Positions 25,081-32,909 of a stretch of 35,150 nt of DNA are shown here, one piece after another. The stretch is from contig CAZNNH010000053.1 of NCBI GenBank assembly GCA_964574335.1, positions 1 through 35,150 on the forward strand, written 5' to 3'. Under the pieces are notes generated by a model that searched no databases, was not told where the DNA came from, and was given only the letters and a program-made list of their open reading frames with translations. This DNA comes from CAZNNH01 sp964574335. GTDB taxonomy: Bacteria > Acidobacteriota > Vicinamibacteria > Fen-336. The position numbers and the translations under genes were made by a program. Each line of letters begins with the position of its first letter. The first letter of the stretch is position 1.

Positions 25081-27011
25081 CAGTGACCTCCTCCCGAACG
25101 CGCGAAGCCGATCAGGAGCGCGGGAGTGGCCAGGAGCTGATACAGCAGCACCCCCATCACCGCAATCACGATCACCGCCAGGAAGACCCGGATCTGCTCG
25201 CCCCGGAGATGGCGGGAGGCCATCACGCCGAACTGTGCCCCGATGGTGGAGCCCGCGAACAGCGCCACCGCCAGCAGGATGTCCACGGTGTGGTTGATGA
25301 TCGCCTGTTGGAGGGCGACGTTCGAGGAGGTGAGCACGATCTGGAAGAGGTCGGTGCCCACCGCCACCCGGGTGGGGATGCCGATGACGTAGATCATGGT
25401 GGGCAGCATGATGAAGCCTCCGCCCACCCCCAGGAACGCGGCCAGCACCCCCACCAGGAAGCCCGCACCCACCGGCAAGAGCGCCGAGGTGCGCAGCCCC
25501 GACTTCGGGAAGTCCATCTGGAGCGGCAGCCGCCTGAAGGCCAGCGCCAGGCGGCTCGGCCTCGGCTCGCCGGATGCCTTGCCGCGGAGGGTGCTCACGC
25601 CCTCGACCAGCATGGCGGAGCCGATGAGGCCGAGCACCACCACGTAGACGAGCTTCAGGAAGAAGTCGAAGTTGCCCAGGTGGCGCAGCAGCGCCACCAG
25701 TTGGACGCCGGCGTAGCCGCCGGTCCAGCCGCCCACCACGATGGTGAGACCCATCTTGAAGTCGACGTTGCCGAGGCGCGAGTGGGAGAGGGCACCGGAG
25801 CTGGCGCCGGCCGTGATCTGGGCGGCGTCGGTGGCGGCGGCCACCGCGGCCGGGATCCCGATGAAGATCAGAAGCGGCGTCATCAGGAAGCCTCCCCCCA
25901 CCCCGAACAGGCCGGAGAGGAACCCGACCAGCGCTCCCAACCCGGAGACCAGCAACGGGTTGAGGGCGGTGCCCGCCACGGGGAAGTAGAGGCTGAGCCG
26001 CTTGAGCGCGCCCGCGAAGCCGGGCCAATCGGAGGGGTGGACCGCGGCCTTGACCATCTCGGCGTTCACTGCCGGGTGGCAGGTGGTGCAGGTCGCCTCG
26101 AGGTTGCCGGGGTGAGTGGGCGACTTGGGGTCGCTGACCGTCCGAACGTCGTGGGCGCGGTGGCAGGAGGCGCAGGTGGCCACGTCGCTGACGCCCATGT
26201 CGTGGGCGCGGCCGTGAAACGTGCGCTCGTAGCTCTCCACCACCTGCTCCGAAAGCCCGCTGCCGCGGGTCACGGCGGGGTCTTCGTGGCACTCGGCGCA
26301 GGTGAAGACCACCCGCCGGGTCGAGGTGCGCGCGCCACGGGTGCCGGAGGAGAGCACCTCGTGGGCCCCGTGGCAGCTCACGCAGGTCGGCGCGAAGACA
26401 GAGCCGTCCGCCAGGCTCTTGGCGTGGACGCTCTCCCGGTATGCGTCGCGGGCTCGGGGGTGGCACCGGCCGCAGGTCGAGGCGATGTTGGCCCGCGCCG
26501 TCGGCGAGTCGGCGGCGTCGGTCGCGCCGACGCCATGAGCGCCGTGGCAGTCGAAGCAGGTCAGCGTCTCGGGAGCACAGCCGGCTCCTTCCCGCGATCC
26601 CGCATGAACGCTGCTGGCCAGGCCGGCCGGCCCCTCAATGACGGGGTCGTAGCGAGAGGCCGGGTGGCACTCGAGGCAGGCCGCGTCCGCGTTCGCCTGG
26701 CAGGTCCGGGAGCGGGCCGACTCCCCCACCGCGAGCGAGTGCCCGCCGTGGCAGGTGACGCAGGCCTCCGGCGCATCGGGCCAGTGCTGGCGGCGGTGGT
26801 CGCTGTCGAAGGCGGCCTTCTGGGGGAGGTGGCAGCCGCCGGCGAGACAGGTAACGGCGCTCGAGGTCCGCTCGGCGTCGGGATGGCAGGCGTCGCAGGC
26901 CAGCGAGTCGTGGGGAGGGTCGACCGGCGCCGCGGAGGCTGCCGGTCCGGCCGCCAGCAGGACGAGAGCCAGCGCGCCGAGCGACCGCCTGGCGCAGGAC
27001 GCCCTGGCCAT
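25080..27011 (-). CDS. Decaheme cytochrome c fused to a TauE/SafE sulfite exporter-type permease
   Basis: A single uninterrupted frame of 643 residues. Residues 1-27 are a Sec signal peptide ending AASA. Residues about 38-325 carry ten heme-binding motifs: nine CxxCH (CDACH, CVTCH, CLECH, CFDCH, CGRCH, CVSCH, CAECH, CASCH, CTTCH) and one CX4CH (CLAGGCH), with many extra His for axial ligation. Residues about 345-640 form a TauE/SafE permease with its two inverted halves, each with the Gly-rich signature (SGLFGVGGGFLMTP and AAFLGVGGGFIMLP). The heme part must be periplasmic and the permease in the inner membrane. It starts three bases after qmoC ends. TauE-like proteins move sulfite, sulfonates and related anions. 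Coupling of anion transport to periplasmic electron transfer is my inference; a membrane-anchored cytochrome is the simpler alternative. Confidence 0.9.
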   Translation of the reverse strand: MARASCARRSLGALALVLLAAGPAASAAPVDPPHDSLACDACHPDAERTSSAVTCLAGGCHLPQKAAFDSDHRRQHWPDAPEACVTCHGGHSLAVGESARSRTCQANADAACLECHPASRYDPVIEGPAGLASSVHAGSREGAGCAPETLTCFDCHGAHGVGATDAADSPTARANIASTCGRCHPRARDAYRESVHAKSLADGSVFAPTCVSCHGAHEVLSSGTRGARTSTRRVVFTCAECHEDPAVTRGSGLSEQVVESYERTFHGRAHDMGVSDVATCASCHRAHDVRTVSDPKSPTHPGNLEATCTTCHPAVNAEMVKAAVHPSDWPGFAGALKRLSLYFPVAGTALNPLLVSGLGALVGFLSGLFGVGGGFLMTPLLIFIGIPAAVAAATDAAQITAGASSGALSHSRLGNVDFKMGLTIVVGGWTGGYAGVQLVALLRHLGNFDFFLKLVYVVVLGLIGSAMLVEGVSTLRGKASGEPRPSRLALAFRRLPLQMDFPKSGLRTSALLPVGAGFLVGVLAAFLGVGGGFIMLPTMIYVIGIPTRVAVGTDLFQIVLTSSNVALQQAIINHTVDILLAVALFAGSTIGAQFGVMASRHLRGEQIRVFLAVIVIAVMGVLLYQLLATPALLIGFARSGGGH

Positions 27012-27014
27012 CGG

Positions 27015-28199
27015 CTACGCCTGCCCGCTCCCCCGGGCCATGCGCTCGTGCACCATGGCCAGGGTGCGATAGAGCAAGTGAGCGAACTTGGAGTAGGGGA
27101 AGGTGACGAACAGGGTGAAGACCAGACCGAGGTGCGCCACGTACACGGCAGAGCCGAGGTAGACGGCCCACTGGCTGAGGGCCACGAAACGCAGGATCTC
27201 GGTGGCGACCCCGGTCACGATCACGCCCAGCAAGGTCCAGAGGAAGAACCGGTCGAAGGCGTGGGTGTCCCCCACCTGCCGGTCACCCGAGGGCAGGCGA
27301 TAGGCGTACAGCACCGCGCCTCCGACGACCAGGAAGAGCGCCGAGAGGTTGCCGATCCACTTGACCCAGTGGGTGATCGGCACCGGATAGGTGGCGGCCC
27401 CGAGGGGGAGCCAGGAGAACGGCAGATGCTCCTTGTAGAGGTACATCACCGCGAAGCCCGAGGTCACCGCCGCACCGACGAAGCCCCAGAAGAGGAAGAG
27501 GTGGCCGAGGCGACGCTGCGAGGAGCCGCTGCACTTGGCGAAGCGCTTGTGGGTGGCGATCTCGCCGAGCACCGGCACGAGCTGGCCGAGGAACGAGCCG
27601 CTCCGCTGGGCGCCGGTGCCGAGCAGGCTCCAGAAGCGTAGGCCGCCGATCGCCGCCGTCACCACCGCGAACAGGGCGGCCAGGGTGTAGACGGTGTAGA
27701 TGAGCGGGTAGGGGACCAGCTCCGCCCAGTGGAACTGCCCCTCGACGGCGAAGCCGTGGGCCGGCGTGGGGATGTGGCTCGCCGGGTAGGCCAGAAGCAG
27801 CAGCACCCAGAAGAGGATCGGCAGGCCGATCAGCAGGGGCCAGGTCTTGCCGGCGTTGCCGACCAGCTTCCCCATGAACGATGGGGTGGCGAGCCTTTCG
27901 ACCACCAGGCCGCGCAGCACCTGCAGCACGTCGCCGGGCTGGGCGTCACGCGGGCAGCGCAGGTTGCAGTCGTTGCACTGGTGGCAGAGCCAGACCGAGG
28001 GGTCGGCGGCCAGCCGGTCGACCAGCCCCCACTGTGCCCACAGCATCTGTCGCCGCGGGAACGGTGCCTCGGCCGGCGCCAGCTCGCAGACCGCCGAGCA
28101 GGTGGCGCACTGATAGCACTTTGCCGCCGAGGCGCCACCCCGCCTTGAAAGCTCGGCGCGGAAGTCCTCGGAGGGGGCGAGGGCCGTCGTCGATGCCAT
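27015..28199 (-). CDS. qmoC: Quinone-interacting membrane-bound oxidoreductase subunit C
   Basis: A 394-residue membrane subunit of the QmoABC complex that exchanges electrons between the quinone pool and the QmoAB/AprBA enzymes. The N-terminal HdrC-like part holds two cysteine clusters, CYQCATCSAVC (28-38) and CHQCNDCNLRCP (72-83), for 4Fe-4S centres. The rest is a NarI/DsrM-like cytochrome b domain with about six membrane helices and several His that can ligate heme b (HKRF, GHLFLFWGF, PITHWVKW, VAHLGLVF). ATG 28199 has GGGAGGAG upstream, inside the 10-base gap after qmoB. The length agrees with known QmoC. Presence of a complete QmoC indicates direct quinone coupling rather than an HdrBC substitute. 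Confidence 0.95.
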   Translation of the reverse strand: MASTTALAPSEDFRAELSRRGGASAAKCYQCATCSAVCELAPAEAPFPRRQMLWAQWGLVDRLAADPSVWLCHQCNDCNLRCPRDAQPGDVLQVLRGLVVERLATPSFMGKLVGNAGKTWPLLIGLPILFWVLLLLAYPASHIPTPAHGFAVEGQFHWAELVPYPLIYTVYTLAALFAVVTAAIGGLRFWSLLGTGAQRSGSFLGQLVPVLGEIATHKRFAKCSGSSQRRLGHLFLFWGFVGAAVTSGFAVMYLYKEHLPFSWLPLGAATYPVPITHWVKWIGNLSALFLVVGGAVLYAYRLPSGDRQVGDTHAFDRFFLWTLLGVIVTGVATEILRFVALSQWAVYLGSAVYVAHLGLVFTLFVTFPYSKFAHLLYRTLAMVHERMARGSGQA

Positions 28200-28209
28200 G
28201 TCTCCTCCC

Positions 28210-30456
28210 TCAGAATCCCTTCATGGGGTTGGCGCCCAGCTCCTCGAGCTCGGCGGCGAAGCCGTCCAGCAGCTCGGGGATCCGAGACGCCTCGTCGTGG
28301 GCCAGCTCGATGAACTTGATCCGCTCCGGCTCGAGCGCCAGGCGGGTGAGCGTCTCCTGGATGTTCCCCAGCCGGGTGTGGGCCAGCTCGGATCCCCGCA
28401 CGAAGTGGCACTGGTAGTCGTCGCCGGTCTTGCAGCCGATCAGGATCACGCCGTCGATCCCCCGCGAGAGCGAGTCGGCGATCCAGACCAGGTTGACCGA
28501 GCCCAGGCAGCGGATCGGGATCACCCGGGTCCAGGGGTTCCAGCCCTGGCGCGCGGCCGCAGCCGCGTCGAGGGCGGGCAGCGCATCGTTCTCGCACAAG
28601 AGGGCCACGATGCGCGGCTTCTCGTCGAACTCCTCGGGGACCGACATCGCCTTGATCATGCTGGCGACGCCGTCGACCGAGTAGGTGGGGAAGCTGATGA
28701 TGCGCTCCGGGCAGGCGCCCATGCAGATGCCGCAGCGGCGGCAGCGGAGCGGGTTGAGCTGGGGGGTTCCCTTCTGGTCTTCGTTGAGGGTGCCGAACGG
28801 GCACTCCTCGGTGCAGCGCTTGCACTGGGTGCAGCGCTGCAGGAAGAAGTCGGGGATGGCGATCTCGCCGGAACGGGGGTGGACGGCCTCCGAGCGCCGG
28901 GCCGCCTCGATGCACTGCACCGCCTTCATGGCGGCGCCCCAGCCGTCCTCCACCGCCTGCGAGACGTCCATCGGGGCGCGCAGGGCGCCGGCAGCGTAGA
29001 TGCCGGTCCGGCGCGACTCGTACGGGAAGCAGATGAAGTGCGAGTCGGGGAAGCCGTAGCGGAGCACCGGCAGGTCGGGTCCCTGACGATAGTCGAGGTT
29101 GAGGATCTCGGTGCCGTCGTGGCGCTTGAGCTCCTCGACCTTCTTGCGGGCCTCCGCCTTCTGGGTCTCGGACTCGCCGGTCTCGGCCCGGCGCTGGGCG
29201 TCCCGGAGGCTACGGATGGCCTCGCCGTCGGCGGAGTTGGGGACCATCCCCACCGCCAGCACCACCAGGTCGGCCTCGAGGTCGACCGCCTCGCCGAGCA
29301 GGCTGTCCTTGACGTGGATGGTGAGCCGGCCGTTGCCCTTGACCGACTCCACCTCGCCCCGCGCGAAGAGGGTCCCCGGCTGTGCCTGAACCGCGGCGTA
29401 GAACCGCTCGAGCTGGCCGGGGGTCCGCATGTCCTTGTAGACGGTGGCGGTCTCGACCTGGGAATGCCGGGCGTGGATGACCGCGATCTGCCGGAGCGTT
29501 CGGCCGCAGCACTCGGCCGAGCAGTAGGGGAGGTGCTCGGGGTCACGCGAGCCCGCGCACTGCACGAACAGGACCCGCTTCGGGAGCTGGCCGTCGGACG
29601 GCCGCTTCAGGTCGCCCTGGGCCAGAATCCGGTCCAGCTCGTCGGAGGTGACCACGTTCGGCGAGCCGCCGTAGCCGAGGTGGCCGAGGCGGTTGGCGTC
29701 GTAGGGCCGCGCTCCGGTGGCCTGGACGATGGCGCCGGCGGTGAAGCTCTCGGCCTTGCCCTGGCTTTCGACCTCGACCTTGAGCTGGCCGGGCTGCCCG
29801 GAGATGGCCTTGATGCTTGCGCTCTTCAGGACCCGGATCCGGGGATCGGCCTCGACCTCGGCGATCCGTGCCGGCAGCGGGTTGGTCTGCAGCCTTTCGT
29901 ACGGGGGCGCCTCCGGCACCACCTGCTCCAGGGAGGCGGTGGGGCCGCCGAGCCGGTCCGACTTCTCGACGATCACCACCGGGTGCCCCATCCCAGAGGC
30001 GGCCCGGGCCGCCTCCAGACCGGCCACCCCGCCGCCCACCACCAGCACCATCGCCTCGATCGACTCCTCGACAGACTTGGTGGGTGTGGCCTTGGAGAGG
30101 CGCGCCAGGCCCATCCGGACGAGGTCGTCGGCCAGGAGCTGGGTGTCCTCGTCCTTCGGTGGGTGCGACCAGGCCACCTGCTCGCGCAGGCTGACACGCT
30201 CCACGGCGAGCTGCAGCGGATCGAAGGCGAGCTCGGCCTGCTTGGCGCGCGAGGAGCAGGCGGCCAGCAGCACGCCCTCGAGCTGGTGCTCGGCGACGGC
30301 GTCGTCGATCAGCTTGCGCCCCTCCGGCGCGCAGAGGCAGGCGTGCTCGAGACACACTGCCGGCTTGCTCTCCTCGGCGCTCGACTTGAGCTGGGCCAGA
30401 TCGACGGCCTCGCCGATCCCGCAGCCGCTGCAGCAGAAGACCCCAAAGCGCTCCAT
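28210..30456 (-). CDS. qmoB: Qmo complex subunit B, HdrA/MvhD-like flavoprotein
   Basis: A 748-residue protein. ATG 30456 gives the typical QmoB start MERFGVFCCSGCGIGEAVD; the frame extends upstream to 30600 but overlaps qmoA. The N-terminal part has a further Cys set (CLEHACLC). An FAD-binding HdrA-like domain follows (VLVVGGGVAGLEAARAA, VIVEKSDRLGG). Two 4Fe-4S motifs, CTQCKRCTEECP and CRRCGICMGACP, lie near residues 542-580. The last 130 residues are MvhD/FlpD-like (RVIPIRCLGSVN, DGVILIGCKTGDDYQC). It passes electrons between QmoC, QmoA and AprBA, possibly with flavin bifurcation or confurcation, which has been proposed for HdrA relatives. The start is one base after the qmoA stop, so the two are coupled. 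Confidence 0.95.
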   Translation of the reverse strand: MERFGVFCCSGCGIGEAVDLAQLKSSAEESKPAVCLEHACLCAPEGRKLIDDAVAEHQLEGVLLAACSSRAKQAELAFDPLQLAVERVSLREQVAWSHPPKDEDTQLLADDLVRMGLARLSKATPTKSVEESIEAMVLVVGGGVAGLEAARAASGMGHPVVIVEKSDRLGGPTASLEQVVPEAPPYERLQTNPLPARIAEVEADPRIRVLKSASIKAISGQPGQLKVEVESQGKAESFTAGAIVQATGARPYDANRLGHLGYGGSPNVVTSDELDRILAQGDLKRPSDGQLPKRVLFVQCAGSRDPEHLPYCSAECCGRTLRQIAVIHARHSQVETATVYKDMRTPGQLERFYAAVQAQPGTLFARGEVESVKGNGRLTIHVKDSLLGEAVDLEADLVVLAVGMVPNSADGEAIRSLRDAQRRAETGESETQKAEARKKVEELKRHDGTEILNLDYRQGPDLPVLRYGFPDSHFICFPYESRRTGIYAAGALRAPMDVSQAVEDGWGAAMKAVQCIEAARRSEAVHPRSGEIAIPDFFLQRCTQCKRCTEECPFGTLNEDQKGTPQLNPLRCRRCGICMGACPERIISFPTYSVDGVASMIKAMSVPEEFDEKPRIVALLCENDALPALDAAAAARQGWNPWTRVIPIRCLGSVNLVWIADSLSRGIDGVILIGCKTGDDYQCHFVRGSELAHTRLGNIQETLTRLALEPERIKFIELAHDEASRIPELLDGFAAELEELGANPMKGF

Positions 30457-30457
30457 C

Positions 30458-31714
30458 CTAGGAAGCCCTCCTTCCCGCAGCCGTGATGGCCTTGGCGGCC
30501 GCCCCGGTGGCATCCCGTACCGAGGAGGCGACATCCTCGGGGCGCCGCGCCACGCCGGCGACCAGGACGCCGGCGCCCGGCTGGTCCAGCGCGAACCCAT
30601 CCTCGTCCTGAGTCACCGCGATCGGCAGCCCGCCGTCCCGCAGGCTCGGGACCATCCCCGTGGCCAGCACCACCAGGTCGGCCCGGGTCTCGTCGATGCG
30701 TCCCGACTCGACGTCCTCGACCTTGAGGCGGAGACCGCCGTCGGCCTGCTCCACCTTCCCAACCTTGCCCTTGACCAGCTTCACCCCCTGGAGCGCGGCC
30801 ACCTTGGTCAGCATGTCCTCGTTGCGCCCCGGCGCCCGGCGGTCGATGTAGTAGATGGTGACCTCGCTCTCCGGGAGCAGCTCGCGCACGTAGGTCGCCT
30901 GCTTGAGCGAGGCCAGGCAGCAGACCGCGGAGCAGTAGGGGAGGTGGTTGACGTCGCGCGAGCCCGCGCACTGCACGAAGGCCACCCGACGCGGCGGCTG
31001 GCCGTCGGAGGGGCGGAGGATCCGGCCCTGGGTAGGGCCGCTCCTGCTCGCCAGCCGCTCCATCTGGACGTTGGCGATCACGTCCGGGAAGCGACCACCG
31101 CCGAGCTCGGGGAGCCGCTCGATGGGATAGGGTGACCAGCCGGTGGCCAGGATCGTCGCACTGACCTCCAGCGTCTCCTCGCGGGCCTGGGCCTCGAGAT
31201 CGATGGCCTGGTACTGGCAGGCATCGACGCAGGCGCGGCACCCGTCGGGACAGGCCTGGCGGTCGAGGACGAAGCGGTGGGGCCAGGCGTTCGGGTGCGG
31301 CAGCCGGATCGCCTTAACCTCACCCATCCCCAGGTTGAAGGGGTCCTTGACGCTCTTGGGGCAGGCCTCGGAGCAGGCACCGCAGGCGGTGCAGCGCTCG
31401 TTGACATAGGCCGGCGCCCGGCGGAGCGTCACCTTGTGGGAGGGGCCTCCGTTGTGGGCGGCGGTCAGCTCGGTCCCCGTCAGCACGCGCAGGCGCGGGT
31501 TGCGCTCGAGGCGGCGGATGTTGATCTCCATGCCACACGACGGGGGGCAGAGCTTGGGAAAGTATTGGTGGCTCTTCAGCACCCGGCCGCCGACCGTGGG
31601 CTCACGCTCGATCAGCACCACCGAGCGTCCCGCCTCGGCGGCCTCCAGGGCCGCCGTCACGCCGGCGATGCCGGCGCCCACCACCAGGATGGGGAGCTGG
31701 TTGTCTTGGTTCAT
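30458..31714 (-). CDS. qmoA: Qmo complex subunit A, HdrA-like flavoprotein
   Basis: A 418-residue soluble flavoprotein of the QmoABC complex. The dinucleotide-binding motif VVGAGIAGVTAALEA is at residues 11-25, followed by VLIEREPTVGG. CPPSCGMEI lies near 55. Ferredoxin-like clusters CTACGACSEACPK and CPDGCRACVDACQY lie near 108-120 and 155-168. The C-terminal half holds a second FAD-contact region (VVLATGMVPSLRDGG). It is homologous to HdrA and to the flavin part of QmoB encoded next to it. Its ATG overlaps the TGA of the upstream YkgJ-type gene (ATGA). Its role is electron transfer between AprBA and the membrane. Confidence 0.95.
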   Translation of the reverse strand: MNQDNQLPILVVGAGIAGVTAALEAAEAGRSVVLIEREPTVGGRVLKSHQYFPKLCPPSCGMEINIRRLERNPRLRVLTGTELTAAHNGGPSHKVTLRRAPAYVNERCTACGACSEACPKSVKDPFNLGMGEVKAIRLPHPNAWPHRFVLDRQACPDGCRACVDACQYQAIDLEAQAREETLEVSATILATGWSPYPIERLPELGGGRFPDVIANVQMERLASRSGPTQGRILRPSDGQPPRRVAFVQCAGSRDVNHLPYCSAVCCLASLKQATYVRELLPESEVTIYYIDRRAPGRNEDMLTKVAALQGVKLVKGKVGKVEQADGGLRLKVEDVESGRIDETRADLVVLATGMVPSLRDGGLPIAVTQDEDGFALDQPGAGVLVAGVARRPEDVASSVRDATGAAAKAITAAGRRAS

Positions 31715-32520
31715 TCGGTCCTCCGGGGGGGCTCGACGGGCTGCCTCGCCTTCAGCGTGGGCTCGGCGAACAGGGCGAAGCGGAGCCAGCGGAAGGCGAA
31801 GCGGAGCAGCTCGTCGTCGTCCCCGCGCATCCTCTCGACCAGCTCCTCCTCGAGCTCGAAGCGGCTCAGGAAGCTGGACTCGAAGACGAAGCAGCGGAAC
31901 TTGTCGAGGTCGTAGCAGGCGGTGAAGAACATCTCCATCCGCTTCGGGTCGAGCTGGCGCCCGCCGATGAACCAGGGATGGGAGACGATCTCACGGAAGC
32001 CCACCTCCAGGTCCTCGCGCTGGGCGATGCCCTGGTCGGAGCGCCACTCCTCCACGGTCCAGTTCCGCCCGCCGCCGTGGCCTTCGCAGAAAGAGTCCTC
32101 GAGAAGGAAGTACAGCGGCTGGGGCTCGACGCCGGCTCGGGCCGGGGGCAGCGCCATCGCCACCGGGTACATGCGGCACGACCAGGGCCGATCCTCGTAC
32201 ACGGTGCAGCCGCCCTCGCCCACGAAGCTGCAGCGTTTCTCGGGCGTGTCGGACATCCGCAACATGACGGTGGGGAGCTTCAGCTCCTTGGTGAGCGGGA
32301 TCAGGCAGTGCCGGTGCAGGAACTCGGTGGTGGTCAGCCCCAGCCGGCGCGACAGGCGCAGCACGTCGACCGGGGTCATCAGGATGTTGACGTCGGCGCA
32401 GCACTTGGTGAAGCACGGCACCTGGGGGTGGCAGGCGAAGCAGAACGGCTCGTCGGCATGGAGCTGCCGCTTACCCTCGAGGTCGGGGGGGACGTTGGAG
32501 ATCGTGGCGGTTGAGCTCAT
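31711..32520 (-). CDS. YkgJ-family cysteine cluster protein
   Basis: A 269-residue soluble protein from ATG 32520. Both ends overlap neighbours by ATGA junctions, so it is fully embedded in the apr-qmo transcript. The N-terminal cysteines (CFACHPQVPCFTKCCAD near residues 27-43) and the later CSFVGEGGCTVYEDRPWSCRMYP match the YkgJ/CxxCxxCC family, which is thought to bind a metal or Fe-S cluster (Fe or Zn). The C-terminal part is acidic and helical (RFELEEELVERMRGDDDELL). The biochemical role is not known. The position between aprA and qmoA suggests assembly, electron transfer or regulation of the Apr-Qmo system. The frame stays open upstream to 32724 but only over the previous gene. Confidence 0.88.
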   Translation of the reverse strand: MSSTATISNVPPDLEGKRQLHADEPFCFACHPQVPCFTKCCADVNILMTPVDVLRLSRRLGLTTTEFLHRHCLIPLTKELKLPTVMLRMSDTPEKRCSFVGEGGCTVYEDRPWSCRMYPVAMALPPARAGVEPQPLYFLLEDSFCEGHGGGRNWTVEEWRSDQGIAQREDLEVGFREIVSHPWFIGGRQLDPKRMEMFFTACYDLDKFRCFVFESSFLSRFELEEELVERMRGDDDELLRFAFRWLRFALFAEPTLKARQPVEPPRRTE

Positions 32521-32831
32521 GGCTGGGATCCTCCTCCCTGGGCGTCCTCGGCGGTCTCCTCCGCGGTCACCTCGGCATCGAGGATCTGGGACTTGAGCGC
32601 GTCGGGTGACCAGACCGGCAGCGGCGAGGCCTGGTTGGTGGCCGGGTCGATCCGGAACCGGTAGGACGACTTGACCCCGTACTGCTTCTCCATGTGCTCC
32701 CAGCCGTGGCGGTAGTAGGGGCAATCGTCATTGAAGCAGGCGACGTGGAACGGCGACTCCCACCCGCCCGCCTCCGGAAGGGAGAAGGGCTTGAGCGGTT
32801 GATCACAATGGGGGCAGCGGGGTTTCGTCAT
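32517..32831 (-). CDS. Ogr/Delta-like zinc-finger protein in the apr-qmo operon
   Basis: A 104-residue protein. The cysteines Cys6-x2-Cys9-x22-Cys32-x4-Cys37 reproduce exactly the spacing of the Ogr/Delta zinc finger known from P2-type phage late-gene activators. After the finger comes a conserved-looking aromatic segment (HGWEHMEKQYGVKSSYRF) and an acidic C-terminal tail. A good ribosome site (GGAAGGGG) precedes ATG 32831, and its TGA overlaps the YkgJ-type start (ATGA). It could be a small regulator of this operon or a structural zinc protein of the Apr-Qmo complex. The phage-like finger alone does not prove DNA binding, and no phage genes are nearby. Confidence 0.82.
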   Translation of the reverse strand: MTKPRCPHCDQPLKPFSLPEAGGWESPFHVACFNDDCPYYRHGWEHMEKQYGVKSSYRFRIDPATNQASPLPVWSPDALKSQILDAEVTAEETAEDAQGGGSQP

Positions 32832-32863
32832 GACGTCCCCTTCCGGGGCAAAGGGCGAGGGGG

Positions 32864-32898
32864 CTCGCCCCAGGCGCCGCGGAGGCGCCCGGGGCGAG
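32864..32898 (-). promoter_or_regulatory. Intercistronic hairpin after aprA
   Basis: A near-perfect 15-base stem (CTCGCCCC-A-GGCGCC against GGCGCC-C-GGGGCGAG, one mismatch) with loop GCGGA lies 11 bases after the aprA stop. No U-tract follows, and the next gene begins 32 bases later. It probably protects the aprBA mRNA 3' end or lowers read-through into the qmo part, rather than acting as a full terminator. Confidence 0.65.
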
Positions 32899-32909
32899 AA
32901 CGAAGGCGA

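Noticed and set aside
25081..26466. Upstream extension of the TIGR02186-like frame (to 726 codons)
   Set aside because: It runs out of phase through the cytochrome-permease gene; the true start is the ATGA overlap at 25080 with its own ribosome site.
32517..32831. Prophage remnant, because of the Ogr/Delta-type finger
   Set aside because: No integrase, structural phage gene or attachment repeat is present, and the gene is overlapped and co-oriented with the sulfur genes.
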